Source: Flavivirga spongiicola (lineage in GTDB: Bacteria > Bacteroidota > Bacteroidia > Flavobacteriales > Flavobacteriaceae). Taken from it: a DNA stretch of 64,000 bases. The number at the start of each line of letters is the position of its first letter. The stretch's first letter is position 1. Made by a program: the position numbers and the translations under genes. Below the pieces are notes generated by a model that ran no database searches, had not been told where the DNA came from, and saw only the letters and a list, made by a program, of their open reading frames with translations. The stretch covers positions 248,001 through 312,000 of the forward strand of contig NZ_JAUOEO010000002.1 in the NCBI RefSeq assembly GCF_030540825.1. The letters are read 5' to 3'. Shown piece after piece: positions 9,529-19,990 of the stretch.

Positions 9529-10823
9529 TGGAATATATACCAGTCATCATTTTAGTTTTAAGTTTTATTAGTTTATTGTTAATTGGAGTGCCAGTAGCTT
9601 GGAGTATCGCCATGTCATCATTATTAACTATGATGGCTAGCTTTCCGGTATTACCGGCGTTAACAACTGTTTCTCAAAGAATAGGTACTGGTCTCGATAG
9701 TTTTGCATTACTGGCGATTCCATTTTTTATACTCTCGGGACAACTCATGAACAAAGGTGGTATAGCCCACCGTTTAATAGCTTTTGCTAAAACTTTAGTA
9801 GGTGCTCTTCCGGGTGGATTAGCTTTAATAAATGTCATTTCGGCCATGCTTATGGGGGCTATTGCTGGCTCGGCTATGGCATCAGCTTCTGCTATGGGGA
9901 GTATATTGGGTCCAGAAATGGAAAAGGAAGGTTATTCTAAAGAATTTGGAGCGGCTGTAAATATTACATCTTCTACTATAGGGCTTGTTATTCCTCCAAG
10001 CAATGTATTGATCGTATATTCTTTGGCTAGCGGTGGTGTGTCTATTGCAGCATTATTTCTTGCAGGGTATATTCCCGGAATCTTAACTGGTTTATTTTTA
10101 ATGATAGTCGCCTCTTTTTGGGCTAAAAAGAAAAAATATAAAGTAGGGAAACGTAGTTCTATAAAAGAAGTCGTAAAAACATTCATAGCAGCTTTTCCCA
10201 GTTTAATGCTTTTAGTGGTTGTTATAGGTGGCATTGTTACTGGAATTTTTACGGCTACAGAGGCTTCTGCCATTGCGGTACTTTACACATTAGTTCTTGC
10301 GTTTTGGTACAAAGAAATCTTCATTAAAAATCTGCCTCAAATATTTTTAGACTCTTGCGGTACTACAGCTATTGTTATGCTATTAATAGGCGCATCCATG
10401 AGTATGTCATGGATTATGAGTTATGAAAATATCCCTCAGGATATTTCTAACTTACTTTTAGGAGTTAGTGATAATCCCATTATCGTTTTATTAATCATTA
10501 ACTTATTGCTCTTATTTGTGGGTATATTTATGGATATGACACCTGCTGTTTTGATTTTTACGCCTATATTTCTGCCAATCATTACAAAATTAGGCATGGA
10601 TCCTGTGCAATTTGGAATTGTGATGGTTTTAAATTTGTGTATAGGGCTTTGTACACCACCCGTCGGCTCTGTCTTATTTGTTGGCGTCGGGATTGCCAAT
10701 ACGACTATAGAAAAAGTGGTAAAACCTTTATTGCCCCTTTTTGTATCTATGATTATAGCGTTGTTTCTGATCACTTATTTCCCAGAATTAAGTTTATGGT
10801 TACCTCGATTATTTGGGTTATAG
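9528..10823 (+). CDS. dctM: TRAP transporter large permease DctM
   Basis: 431 residues, very hydrophobic, with about 12 membrane segments. Family motifs include the N-terminal GVPVAWSIAMSSLL, AIPFFILSGQLMNKGG, the GAIAGSAMASASAMGSI helix-hairpin, and the symmetric second half with FVGIFMDMTPAVLIFTPIFLPI and GLCTPPVGSVLF. It is the sodium-coupled translocation subunit of the TRAP system. Start overlaps dctQ by one base. It is the last gene of the uronate operon and is followed by a long palindrome. Confidence 0.95.
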   Translation: MEYIPVIILVLSFISLLLIGVPVAWSIAMSSLLTMMASFPVLPALTTVSQRIGTGLDSFALLAIPFFILSGQLMNKGGIAHRLIAFAKTLVGALPGGLALINVISAMLMGAIAGSAMASASAMGSILGPEMEKEGYSKEFGAAVNITSSTIGLVIPPSNVLIVYSLASGGVSIAALFLAGYIPGILTGLFLMIVASFWAKKKKYKVGKRSSIKEVVKTFIAAFPSLMLLVVVIGGIVTGIFTATEASAIAVLYTLVLAFWYKEIFIKNLPQIFLDSCGTTAIVMLLIGASMSMSWIMSYENIPQDISNLLLGVSDNPIIVLLIINLLLLFVGIFMDMTPAVLIFTPIFLPIITKLGMDPVQFGIVMVLNLCIGLCTPPVGSVLFVGVGIANTTIEKVVKPLLPLFVSMIIALFLITYFPELSLWLPRLFGL

Positions 10824-10851
10824 GGTAGATGTTGACGTTGACGTATAAAAA

Positions 10852-10911
10852 TAGTGCGGTTTGTGTACGAGGATTTTCCGAAGGAAAATCAGACGTAGCA
10901 AAACTGCACTA
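10852..10911. repeat. REP-like long palindrome after dctM
   Basis: A nested imperfect stem is visible. TAGTGCGGTTTG (10852-10863) pairs with CAAAACTGCACTA (10899-10911). Inside it TACG pairs with CGTA, and the core GATTTTCC (10872-10879) pairs perfectly with GGAAAATC (10883-10890) around a GAA loop. It has no strong T-tract, so it may work as a processing or stabilising hairpin. It looks like a dispersed extragenic palindrome. Confidence 0.6.
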
Positions 10912-10926
10912 ACAAAACTGCACTAA
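10899..10926 (+). repeat. Two tandem copies of a 14-bp unit
   Basis: CAAAACTGCACTAA occurs twice in a row (10899-10912, 10913-10926). The first copy is the right arm of the palindrome at 10852-10911, so the second is an extra arm, as if the palindrome had been partly duplicated at the junction with the transposase remnant. Confidence 0.85.
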
Positions 10927-11014
10927 CCTTTGGTTAAACACTAAATTACACATTACTTTTTTACGTTGTGCCCGTTGCACATTGTAAAAGTACAATTATT
11001 TAGTGTTTTTGTAT

Positions 11015-11482
11015 ATGCAAGGGAAAAAGACTTATCAAGAGCCATTGTTCACGAGTTTTCAATTAAGTGAACGAGTACCAAAGACTAATTTTTATAGACA
11101 ATTAAGAGCCGTTTTAGATTTACATTTTTTGTGTTCAGAAACACCTCCTTATTATGGTAGCAGCAGACAAAAAAGTATAGACCCCGTAGTATTTTTTTAA
11201 CTATGTCTGGTTGGCTATTTGGAAAACCTGACCAGTGATCATGAATTAATTAGGCATTGTAGTATGCGTTTGGATATTCTTTATTTTCTAAGTTACAATT
11301 TAGATGATAAATTTCCTTGGCACAGCAATATTAGGTGTATCCGACAGCTATTTCCCGAGGCTATTTTTGAAACGGTTTTCACTCACATATTCGAATTATG
11401 CGTAAACAAGAGGATGGTGAGTGATCATACCCAAGCCATAGATTCCGTTCCAATAAAAGCCTCTGTAAAGAGGCTTAAATAA
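11015..11482 (+). pseudogene. Truncated IS1182-type transposase remnant
   Basis: The frame from ATG 11015 reads like the N-terminus of IS1182-family transposases (MQGKKTYQEPLFTSFQLSER, YYGSSRQKSIDPVVFF). It is cut by TAA at 11198-11200. The same frame resumes with LCLVGYLENLTSD and continues through IRQLFPEAIFETVFTHIFE and HTQAIDSVPIKAS, then ends at 11482. The stop fits a single change of AAA (Lys) to TAA. Only about 155 residues of a protein usually some 450-500 long remain, without the catalytic core, so it cannot be active. Upstream, CACTAAAT (10939) and ATTTAGTG (10998) are inverted around a small ATTGTA/TACAAT hairpin and may be remains of the element's left end. Confidence 0.85.
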
Positions 11483-11541
11483 AACCTTTTTTATTGAAAT
11501 TATGGGATTGGACAACGATTACCGTTGTTGAATAGTTTTTA

Positions 11542-12657
11542 TTAATTACTTCTTTTTATGACTAGGTACGGGATTCCACTAGCAGAAAATTCTCCATCAA
11601 TTTCTGAGCTTAATCTTATTCCCAAGACAATTTCATTTTCTGGAAGATTGTCAATAATGTTATCTGTGATTAAATTTTCTTTTATATTAAAAGTATTATT
11701 TGTTCTTATTAATGTATTAGATATTGCTACATTGTCAGTGATATTGTAAAGTTCAAGTGATGCATAATTACTACTATTACCAACATAAGGGTCAGATTCA
11801 AAAAATATAGAACCAACATTTTCAAAATTACTTTTATTAAATGTTATTCCTGCGACAATTATAGGAATGGAGCTAGAAGTATTTGCAGTAGACCCTATAC
11901 CATCCGCAACTTTCAACCTTATTTCTTCATTTATTACACCATCAATTCCATTGCAGACGTATTTAGTTATGTTTATTTCGTTTTCGTCTAATAATTCATT
12001 TCTATTTGAATCAACTCCAGATTCGATTTTAACTCCACCATTTTCACATATCGTTCCTTCTGCTTCATCAGTAATATTAGTAAGACTTAAATTACCATTT
12101 AACCCGTTGCATGTATAAGTTGTGTATTGAACTTCATTATCATTTAATACACCGTCATTATTTGAATCTATTCCATAGTATATTTTTAAACCGCCATTTT
12201 CACAGTTTACACCTGAATCTTCATTGGAAATTTTTGTTAAACTGATATTGCCATCAATTCCGTTACATATATATGCAGAGGACATAATCTCACTTTCATC
12301 CAAAATGTTATTATTATTAGCATCTATACCTGAATTAATTCTTATACCTCCGTTTTCACAGTTTTGCCCTTTAGGTTCTGAGATAACTGTTATAAGACTA
12401 TTACTTCCATTAATTCCGTTACAAACATATTTTGTGTTTTGAATTTCATTGTTTTCAAGTATTCCATTGGAATTACTATCTAGACCAGCTTCAACTCTTA
12501 AACCGCCATTTTCACAATTACTTCCACTTATTTCATCAGAAATATTTATTAAACTATTTATTCCGTCATTCCCTTGTAAACCTTGAGTCCCTTCTTCTCC
12601 TTCACAGCTTATAAATAATACTATTGTAATTAAATAAAAAAGCTTTACTCTTTTCAT
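11542..12657 (-). CDS. Lipoprotein with four calcium-loop-like repeats
   Basis: 371 residues. The signal peptide ends in LFISC followed by EGEEG, a lipobox with the acidic stretch that in flavobacteria favours surface display. A short collagen-like GTQGLQGNDG follows. Then come four copies of a roughly 51-residue unit (about residues 35-240). Each has CENGG, a GxDxNxNxxLxxxEI loop resembling an EF-hand/dockerin calcium loop, and a closing YxCNG. This matches the DUF7151-type repeat, as far as I recall that family. The C-terminal 120 residues look like an unrelated beta domain. Probably a surface calcium-dependent protein; partner unknown. It stands alone, opposite in direction to the transposase remnant. 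Confidence 0.75.
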   Translation of the reverse strand: MKRVKLFYLITIVLFISCEGEEGTQGLQGNDGINSLINISDEISGSNCENGGLRVEAGLDSNSNGILENNEIQNTKYVCNGINGSNSLITVISEPKGQNCENGGIRINSGIDANNNNILDESEIMSSAYICNGIDGNISLTKISNEDSGVNCENGGLKIYYGIDSNNDGVLNDNEVQYTTYTCNGLNGNLSLTNITDEAEGTICENGGVKIESGVDSNRNELLDENEINITKYVCNGIDGVINEEIRLKVADGIGSTANTSSSIPIIVAGITFNKSNFENVGSIFFESDPYVGNSSNYASLELYNITDNVAISNTLIRTNNTFNIKENLITDNIIDNLPENEIVLGIRLSSEIDGEFSASGIPYLVIKRSN

Positions 12658-12907
12658 ATATTTCGATTTTTGATTAAATTATTCCTAACAATTGTATATG
12701 CGTACCAGTACACATATTTCTTATTTGTTGAGACCACTAATCTAGCGGATTTTTAATTGTTTTAAAAGTATTTGTAGCCTCAAATGTATATATTTCTGTT
12801 GTTTTGTATACTTAGTATTTGTTGATGTTATTTTTATATTACATAAAGATTTGTATTCGAATTATTTGTCGTATATACAGCTTGAAGTATGAGTGACAAA
12901 CAAGACT

Positions 12908-13096
12908 GTCTAAAAAGTGTCATTCTGAATATTGCCGAGAAACAAAATATATTTTGTTTCGAAGGTAGGAGCGAAGTTGTGAAGAATTTCTTATAAGTAT
13001 AATGCATTGATTTACATGAGTATAAGGTTCTTCGCTATAGCCAGTATTGGGCGTAGTCGAAGTACTCTGAATGACAAAATATATTACTTTTTAGAC
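12908..13096. mobile_element. MITE-like element with 11-bp inverted ends
   Basis: GTCTAAAAAGT at 12908-12918 is exactly inverted at 13086-13096 (ACTTTTTAGAC). Just inside, GTCATTCTGA is imperfectly inverted near 13070. A perfect 22-bp palindrome lies at 12939-12960. There is no coding frame. Size (189 bp), terminal repeats and lack of genes fit a non-autonomous miniature element or a dispersed flavobacterial repeat. The rest of 12658-13213 shows no gene. Confidence 0.65.
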
Positions 13097-13213
13097 CTCT
13101 CCTCATTCTTCGATTGGAATGGCAGTAATCAATTAATAGAATATATTCAATGATATGGATTTACAGATTTTAATAGATCGAACTCACGTTAATCATATCA
13201 AAATCACGTTATT

Positions 13214-14332
13214 TTAGTCAACAGAAACATAAGACTTTGACCAATCTTTCCAGACAACCTCATAACCTTGAGATTGAATCATTTGTTTAATTTGATCGGT
13301 AGTACGTTCATCAGAAATTTCAAATTGCTCAAGTGATTCAGATTCTACACTATAGCCTCCCGGATTCGTCTTGGATTCTGCGCTAATAGACGTAATGCCT
13401 AAATGAATACAATGATTTCTAAAGGTTTCACTTTCACGAGTAGATAATGACAATTCAACGTCTTCATCCAGTAATCTATAGGCACAAATTAGTTGTACTA
13501 AATCCGTATCGGTCATTTCTACTTTTGGGTCTAATCCGCCTTGATGAGGTCTAAGCCTGGGAAAAGAGATAGAATATTTTGTTTTCCAATATGTTTTTTG
13601 CAGATATTTTAAATGCAAAGCGGTGTAAAAGCTATCCACACGCCAATCTTCAAGACCAAAAAGAGCGCCCAGACCAATTTTATGAATGCCAGCTTTACCT
13701 AATCGGTCGGGGGTATCTAATCGGTAATCAAAATTCGATTTTTTACCTTTTGGGTGATGTGTTTTATAGGTGGCTTTATGATAAGTTTCTTGATATACTA
13801 AAACTGCATACAAACCCGAGCTAATTAAGGTTTCGTATTCTTGTTGATGTAAAGGTTGTACTTCGATGCTAATATTTGAGAATTGGGATCGAATCAGGTC
13901 TATAGCATGTTTTATGTACGGTACTCCAACAGTTTTGTTGGCCTCTCCTGTTACGAGAAGAATATGATCGTACCCCAATTTTTTAATGTGGGTAACTTCC
14001 TTTAATATTTCAGCATCACTCAAGGTTTTCCTTCTAATACCATTATTCATGCTAAATCCACAGTAAGTACAGATATTTTGACATTCATTAGATAGATACA
14101 TGGGAATATACATTTGAATCGTATTCCCAAAACGTTTCCGAGTAATGGCATTACTGCGTTGTGCCATTTGTTCTATATAGGGTTTAGCAGCCGGAGAGAT
14201 TAGTTTTTTAAAGTCTTCTAACTCAATTTTATCTTTGAGAAGGACTTTTTCAACTTCCTGAGGAGTCACTTCGTAAATCTCTTTTTCTAAAACAGACCAA
14301 TCGTATTTTTCAAATGTATCTTTAAAGGACAT
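13214..14332 (-). CDS. thiH: 2-iminoacetate synthase (tyrosine lyase)
   Basis: 372 residues, radical SAM. Cys84, Cys88 and Cys91 (CQNICTYC) form the CxxxCxxC site for the [4Fe-4S] cluster. It cleaves tyrosine to dehydroglycine and p-cresol, supplying the glycine-derived part of the thiazole ring to ThiG. Last gene of the thiamine operon, nine bases after thiG. ThiH rather than the oxygen-dependent ThiO is used here. thiF, which often follows thiH in this phylum, is not found; a MITE-like element lies downstream instead. Confidence 0.95.
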   Translation of the reverse strand: MSFKDTFEKYDWSVLEKEIYEVTPQEVEKVLLKDKIELEDFKKLISPAAKPYIEQMAQRSNAITRKRFGNTIQMYIPMYLSNECQNICTYCGFSMNNGIRRKTLSDAEILKEVTHIKKLGYDHILLVTGEANKTVGVPYIKHAIDLIRSQFSNISIEVQPLHQQEYETLISSGLYAVLVYQETYHKATYKTHHPKGKKSNFDYRLDTPDRLGKAGIHKIGLGALFGLEDWRVDSFYTALHLKYLQKTYWKTKYSISFPRLRPHQGGLDPKVEMTDTDLVQLICAYRLLDEDVELSLSTRESETFRNHCIHLGITSISAESKTNPGGYSVESESLEQFEISDERTTDQIKQMIQSQGYEVVWKDWSKSYVSVD

Positions 14333-14341
14333 AGCGTTTTA

Positions 14342-15124
14342 TTAATTTATATCATTTAAAAAAGAGGTTAGTGGACTACTTGCTTCAGCCCGGTTTTTAA
14401 TGGGAGCTAGTTTCGCGTTATAAGCCATTCTACCAGCTTCAACAGCCATTTTAAAAGCGATTCCCATGTCTACAGGGTTTTGAGATACGGCAATGGCAGT
14501 ATTTACTAAAACGGCATCAGCCCCTAATTCCATGGCAAATGCCGCATGAGACGGGGCACCAATACCAGCATCAACTATGACAGGAACTTTACTTTGTTCA
14601 ATAATGATTTCCAAAAAATCTAAAGTTTTAATGCCTTTATTACTTCCAATGGGTGCACCTAATGGCATCACGCATGGTACACCTACATCTTCTAACCGTT
14701 TACATAATACCGGATCTGCATGGATATATGGCATCACTACAAATCCGAGTTTTACCAATTCTTCAGCAGCTTTTAAAGTCTCAATAGGGTCGGGAAGGAG
14801 GTACTTGGGATCTGGGTGTATTTCCAGTTTTACCCAATTGGTCTGAAGGGCTTCTCTGGCCAATTCGGCAGCAAATATAGCTTCTTTTGCGGTTCTTACG
14901 CCAGACGTATTTGGAAGCAAATTAATTTGGCTTCCGTTTAAATGAACAAGCATATCGTCCGATTCCTTTTCTAAATCAACGCGTTTCAATGCTACTGTAA
15001 CCAACTCGCTTTCCGAAGCTAATATGGCTTCGCGCATTTTATTTGTGCTACTAAATTTACCTGTTCCGGTGAATAATCTCGACTTAAAAGTCTTGTCAGC
15101 TATTTTAAGTATATCCGTTGTCAT
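14342..15124 (-). CDS. thiG: Thiazole synthase
   Basis: 260 residues, standard length of the TIM-barrel ThiG. It forms the thiazole phosphate from 1-deoxyxylulose 5-phosphate, ThiS-thiocarboxylate and dehydroglycine. The Schiff-base lysine is in [10 protein letters not shown] near residue 100, and [20 protein letters not shown] and AVLVNTAIA are the phosphate-binding motifs. It lies between thiE and thiH in a tightly packed operon. Confidence 0.96.
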   Translation of the reverse strand: MTTDILKIADKTFKSRLFTGTGKFSSTNKMREAILASESELVTVALKRVDLEKESDDMLVHLNGSQINLLPNTSGVRTAKEAIFAAELAREALQTNWVKLEIHPDPKYLLPDPIETLKAAEELVKLGFVVMPYIHADPVLCKRLEDVGVPCVMPLGAPIGSNKGIKTLDFLEIIIEQSKVPVIVDAGIGAPSHAAFAMELGADAVLVNTAIAVSQNPVDMGIAFKMAVEAGRMAYNAKLAPIKNRAEASSPLTSFLNDIN

Positions 15125-15125
15125 T

Positions 15126-15776
15126 TTATATTTTTTGATTTGGATTCCAAACCTGTTCTTGCGCTGAAGAGCTGTTTAAAAGTTTGTTGAATTGACTAAT
15201 TTTATTAAAGTTTTTGGTAATTTCTCCTGAAGCTGCAATACCGTAAACGCCCGTTTTTAAAATGTCAGGAACATCTTTTATGGTGATACCACCAATGGCA
15301 ATAATCGGAGTGTTTGTTTGTAATGCTTCAAGAATGGCTAGGTAACCGTTTGCTCCTAAAATGGGACTTAAATGGTCTTTGGTAGTTGTAAAACGAAAAG
15401 GTCCCAGACCTATATAATCTACTTTTTTTTCGATTAATGCTTCACAGTCTTCAAGTGTATTGGCTGTACCTCCAATAACTTGCCAGGATTCTAAATATTT
15501 TTTTGCAATAGTTGGAGAGGTGTCATTTTTTCCCAAATGCACGCCATCTGCTTTTACCTTTTTTGCAATTTTATAATGATCATTAATAATTAAACGTGTT
15601 TGATAGTGCCCAGTAATTTCTCTGGCTTCTTCGGCAATTTTTAAAATCTTTTTTTCGGACAAATTCTTTAAACGCAGCTGTACTAATTCTATTCCAGAAG
15701 TACATGCTTTTTGGATGTTTTCAAGATGTTCCTTTGTGGTATTTCCTTGTGATATGTAATGTATTTTTGGAATCAT
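15126..15776 (-). CDS. thiE: Thiamine phosphate synthase
   Basis: 216 residues. The ThiE fold is shown by [31 protein letters not shown], the pyrophosphate-binding [11 protein letters not shown] and IIAIGGI. It couples HMP-pyrophosphate and thiazole phosphate to thiamine phosphate. It retains the residues expected of an active enzyme, unlike the second ThiE/TenI-like gene in the operon. One base separates it from thiG. Confidence 0.92.
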   Translation of the reverse strand: MIPKIHYISQGNTTKEHLENIQKACTSGIELVQLRLKNLSEKKILKIAEEAREITGHYQTRLIINDHYKIAKKVKADGVHLGKNDTSPTIAKKYLESWQVIGGTANTLEDCEALIEKKVDYIGLGPFRFTTTKDHLSPILGANGYLAILEALQTNTPIIAIGGITIKDVPDILKTGVYGIAASGEITKNFNKISQFNKLLNSSSAQEQVWNPNQKI

Positions 15777-15794
15777 AATATTGGCTATTGGCTG

Positions 15795-16574
15795 CTAGGT
15801 ATTAGGTGTTAGGTATTGGGGGGTGTATTTGTGCTTTCCTAATAAACTGTCATTAGAATTTAAAAACTGTTCTGTGTACTGTTTTGCATTTTTAGCAGCA
15901 TCTTCCAATTCTATATGTAATGCTAAATGACTAGCCAGTGAAGCCGATAACACACAACCACTTCCGTGTTTTTCATAAACTTTATCAGTATTTGGAGGTA
16001 TGTTTACCATGACGATTCTGCTGTGGTGCAAGGTATCCCAACCTTTTTTGTCATTTCGATGTCCGCCTTTTAAATAAATATTGGAGGTTCTGGAAATATG
16101 TTCAATCGTATTTTCAATCGTTAATTTCGGATACAAAATTTGAATTTCATCATAGTTAGGCGTGACAATAAAACATTGTTTCCATATGTTGTCTAGTAAA
16201 TCCTGGCTTTCGGTTTCGTGAAAATCAAAACCAGCACTTGCTTTAATGATTGGATCCAAAACAATTTTGATATCCGCACTTAATAGATGTAATTTGTTTA
16301 AAATAAGGTCTAATGTTTTCCAGGATTCTACAATGCCTATTTTTACGACATGGATATCAAAGCGCTCAAATAAGATTTCTAATTGAGCCATAATTAGATT
16401 AACTTCTGTCCAAACACATTGTTTAAAATCAATATCATTTTGAATGGTAATAGCTGTACAAACGGATAAACCATGCAACCCATGCGCCTCAAACGTTTTG
16501 ATGTCTGATGTTAATCCTGCTCCTCCCGAGGGATCATGGCCAGCTATAGTTAATATATATTTATTGTCATTCAT
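15795..16574 (-). CDS. thiD: Hydroxymethylpyrimidine (phosphate) kinase
   Basis: 259 residues of the ribokinase-like ThiD family. The N-terminus ILTIAGHDPSGGAGLTSDIK and the C-terminal anion hole GSGCVLSASLASHL are diagnostic. It phosphorylates HMP-P to HMP-PP, the pyrimidine partner for ThiE. It starts directly next to the stop of the TenI-like gene (16575). Confidence 0.95.
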   Translation of the reverse strand: MNDNKYILTIAGHDPSGGAGLTSDIKTFEAHGLHGLSVCTAITIQNDIDFKQCVWTEVNLIMAQLEILFERFDIHVVKIGIVESWKTLDLILNKLHLLSADIKIVLDPIIKASAGFDFHETESQDLLDNIWKQCFIVTPNYDEIQILYPKLTIENTIEHISRTSNIYLKGGHRNDKKGWDTLHHSRIVMVNIPPNTDKVYEKHGSGCVLSASLASHLALHIELEDAAKNAKQYTEQFLNSNDSLLGKHKYTPQYLTPNT

Positions 16575-17165
16575 TTATCGCTCAAAGTGATTTTTCATCT
16601 TTTTAAAAACTTCCACAGGGTTACTGTTATTCCATACACCTCCTAAAACACCAACCCCATTAAAGCCTAGTTTATTAAACTCAGAGAGATTATCAGTTGT
16701 TACACCACCCATTCCAATAATTCGTTTATCAATATGGTTTACATCAAAACCCCTGCCTTTATAGCCTTCTTTTGAAATTGAAGAAAAAACAGGGCTTAGT
16801 AAGTGATAGTCAAACTCAAACTCACAGTTATTTAAGTCATCAGGTTCATGAAATGAGCTACTAATCGTTTTGCCAAACATATTTAATTCTTTAAAATAAT
16901 GTCCTGGATTATCTATGTGGTCTCTTCTTTTTTGTTCTTGAAAATGAATGCCTTTTAGATTGTACGTATTGATTAACTCATGAAAATAATGAACCACAAT
17001 TCGATTGTGGTATTTAACATCAATTTGATTTAAATAGTCACAATGCTCCTGATAATTTTTTTCGGGTTTTCTCAAGTGGTAGTATTCTAAACCAGCTTCG
17101 AAAAGCTGATTTAGAATTAAAATTTCTCTATGAATATCCTTTTCAGGAGCAATTAATACGATCAT
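16575..17165 (-). CDS. ThiE/TenI-like protein
   Basis: 196 residues, related to thiamine phosphate synthase but diverged. It keeps YYHLRKP, a GIHFQEQKR stretch, LLSPVFSSISKEGYKGRGF and GMGGVTTDN. It is shorter than ThiE and lacks a clear INDxxDLA-type motif. Proteins of this type can be TenI-like thiazole tautomerases, or simply second ThiE copies; in B. subtilis TenI aromatises the thiazole phosphate tautomer. It sits between thiC and thiD in the riboswitch-controlled operon, so a thiamine role is firm even though the reaction is not. Confidence 0.8.
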   Translation of the reverse strand: MIVLIAPEKDIHREILILNQLFEAGLEYYHLRKPEKNYQEHCDYLNQIDVKYHNRIVVHYFHELINTYNLKGIHFQEQKRRDHIDNPGHYFKELNMFGKTISSSFHEPDDLNNCEFEFDYHLLSPVFSSISKEGYKGRGFDVNHIDKRIIGMGGVTTDNLSEFNKLGFNGVGVLGGVWNNSNPVEVFKKMKNHFER

Positions 17166-17168
17166 GGT

Positions 17169-19037
<1,869 letters not shown>

Positions 19038-19054
19038 TTAATGCTGGAATAGAA

Positions 19055-19258
19055 TTAACCACCCTGAGTTGCTTGAATAATTAAAACCTGATCATTTGAA
19101 TTGAAGTCGTGTGAGTCCCATCGTTCTTTTGCTATAATTTTATTGTTAATAGCAAAAGCAATACCTTCTGAAGGCGACTTGATTTTAGTAAGTAGTTTAG
19201 AAATAGTGGTGCTTTCTTCAACCTCTAATACCGTCTCATTTACCGATATTTTAATCAT
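19055..19258 (-). CDS. thiS: Sulfur carrier protein ThiS
   Basis: 67 residues ending in the ubiquitin-like di-glycine tail (QATQGG) that is adenylated and thiocarboxylated to deliver sulfur to ThiG. It is the first gene after the TPP riboswitch. The adenylyltransferase ThiF needed to activate it is not in this operon. Confidence 0.93.
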   Translation of the reverse strand: MIKISVNETVLEVEESTTISKLLTKIKSPSEGIAFAINNKIIAKERWDSHDFNSNDQVLIIQATQGG

Positions 19259-19389
19259 AAATAATACAATTTTAATAGTTTTTTATAACTAAAAAAGGTA
19301 GAGACAAAGTACTTTGAAATAGAAGCACAGCCATTATAAATAATGTGTACTTAAATAAGAAGTATGTAAATGCATATAAGATACATTTC

Positions 19390-19470
19390 TAACTTTTTCC
19401 TTCGTTGGTACTAACCATATCAGGTTCAAAGGGACTCTCTCAGTTCCAAAAAGGAACACCCCTAAAGTTT
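19390..19470 (-). ncRNA. TPP riboswitch (THI element)
   Basis: On the minus strand the stretch reads GGGGTGTTCC, then CTGAGAGAGTCCC, TTTGAACCTGATATGG, TTAGTACCAACG and AAGGAAAAAG. These are the conserved core blocks of the thiamine pyrophosphate riboswitch in the right order. It lies about 130 bases upstream of thiS and should switch off the whole seven-gene operon when TPP is plentiful. A TAAGTTTG (minus strand, 19484-19477) matching the -7 consensus lies just upstream of the aptamer. Confidence 0.95.
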
Positions 19471-19476
19471 ACTGTA

Positions 19477-19484
19477 CAAACTTA
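19477..19484 (-). promoter_or_regulatory. -7-like box of thiamine operon
   Basis: TAAGTTTG on the minus strand matches TAnnTTTG and is placed about 10 bases before the riboswitch aptamer. No convincing -33 TTTG was found at the usual spacing, so support is moderate. Confidence 0.4.
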
Positions 19485-19990
19485 TTTAAAATTTTGGATT
19501 TAAACTACCTTTTTTGAATGAACATTAGTTATTAGTTTGAAATATTTAGATGAAGAGGGGGAATTGAAGGGTTCCTTTTTAAGTTGCAATTCTAGAGGAA
19601 GTATGAGGTTTTAAGAAACAATTCAAAAGAAAATTGAACATATCTATTTTTTGTATAAAATCCTTTTAAGACAAGTTTTAATCCATCAGAGGTAAGTTTA
19701 ATCCATCTAAGATAAGTTTTAATCCGTATAAGGTAATTTTTATGAGTGATCTTTGGTAAAATATTGTTAGTCAAGTGTTTGTTGTTTTTTTTCTTAATTA
19801 CATTTGACCATTTTTATTGAAATTTTCAAGACATAAACTTAATGTTTTTTCATTAAAAATTTGATTAAAAATTATTACCCTTATCTACTTTATTTTCTTT
19901 TTAAGATAAAAACCTATCAATTTATGATAGCGTTATTTTCATTTATGGTATGGAATTGTTAGGTTTAATTATTTCTAAATAAAGAAAGAT
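19485..19990. other. Intergenic region, no gene seen
   Basis: AT-rich gap between the thiamine leader and the zincin gene. It contains the tandem repeats at 19673-19734 and a short inverted repeat CTATCA/TGATAG (19914-19930). A 60-codon minus-strand frame overlapping the repeats has no supporting features. Confidence 0.5.
19673..19734. repeat. Three imperfect 20-21-bp tandem repeats
   Basis: Units starting at 19673, 19694 and 19714 share AAGTTT(T)AATCC followed by a variable A/T/G stretch; a degenerate fourth copy may follow at 19735. There are no spacers, so this is not a CRISPR. Possibly a repeated protein-binding site or simple slippage product. Confidence 0.7.

Noticed and set aside
10436..10774. 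112-codon minus-strand frame
   Set aside because: Lies entirely within dctM, which is clearly coding on the plus strand.
19673..19734. Possible CRISPR array
   Set aside because: Repeats are imperfect, directly adjacent and without unique spacers; no cas genes are nearby.
19592..19774. 60-codon minus-strand frame
   Set aside because: It runs across the tandem 21-bp repeats and has no domain or conserved feature.
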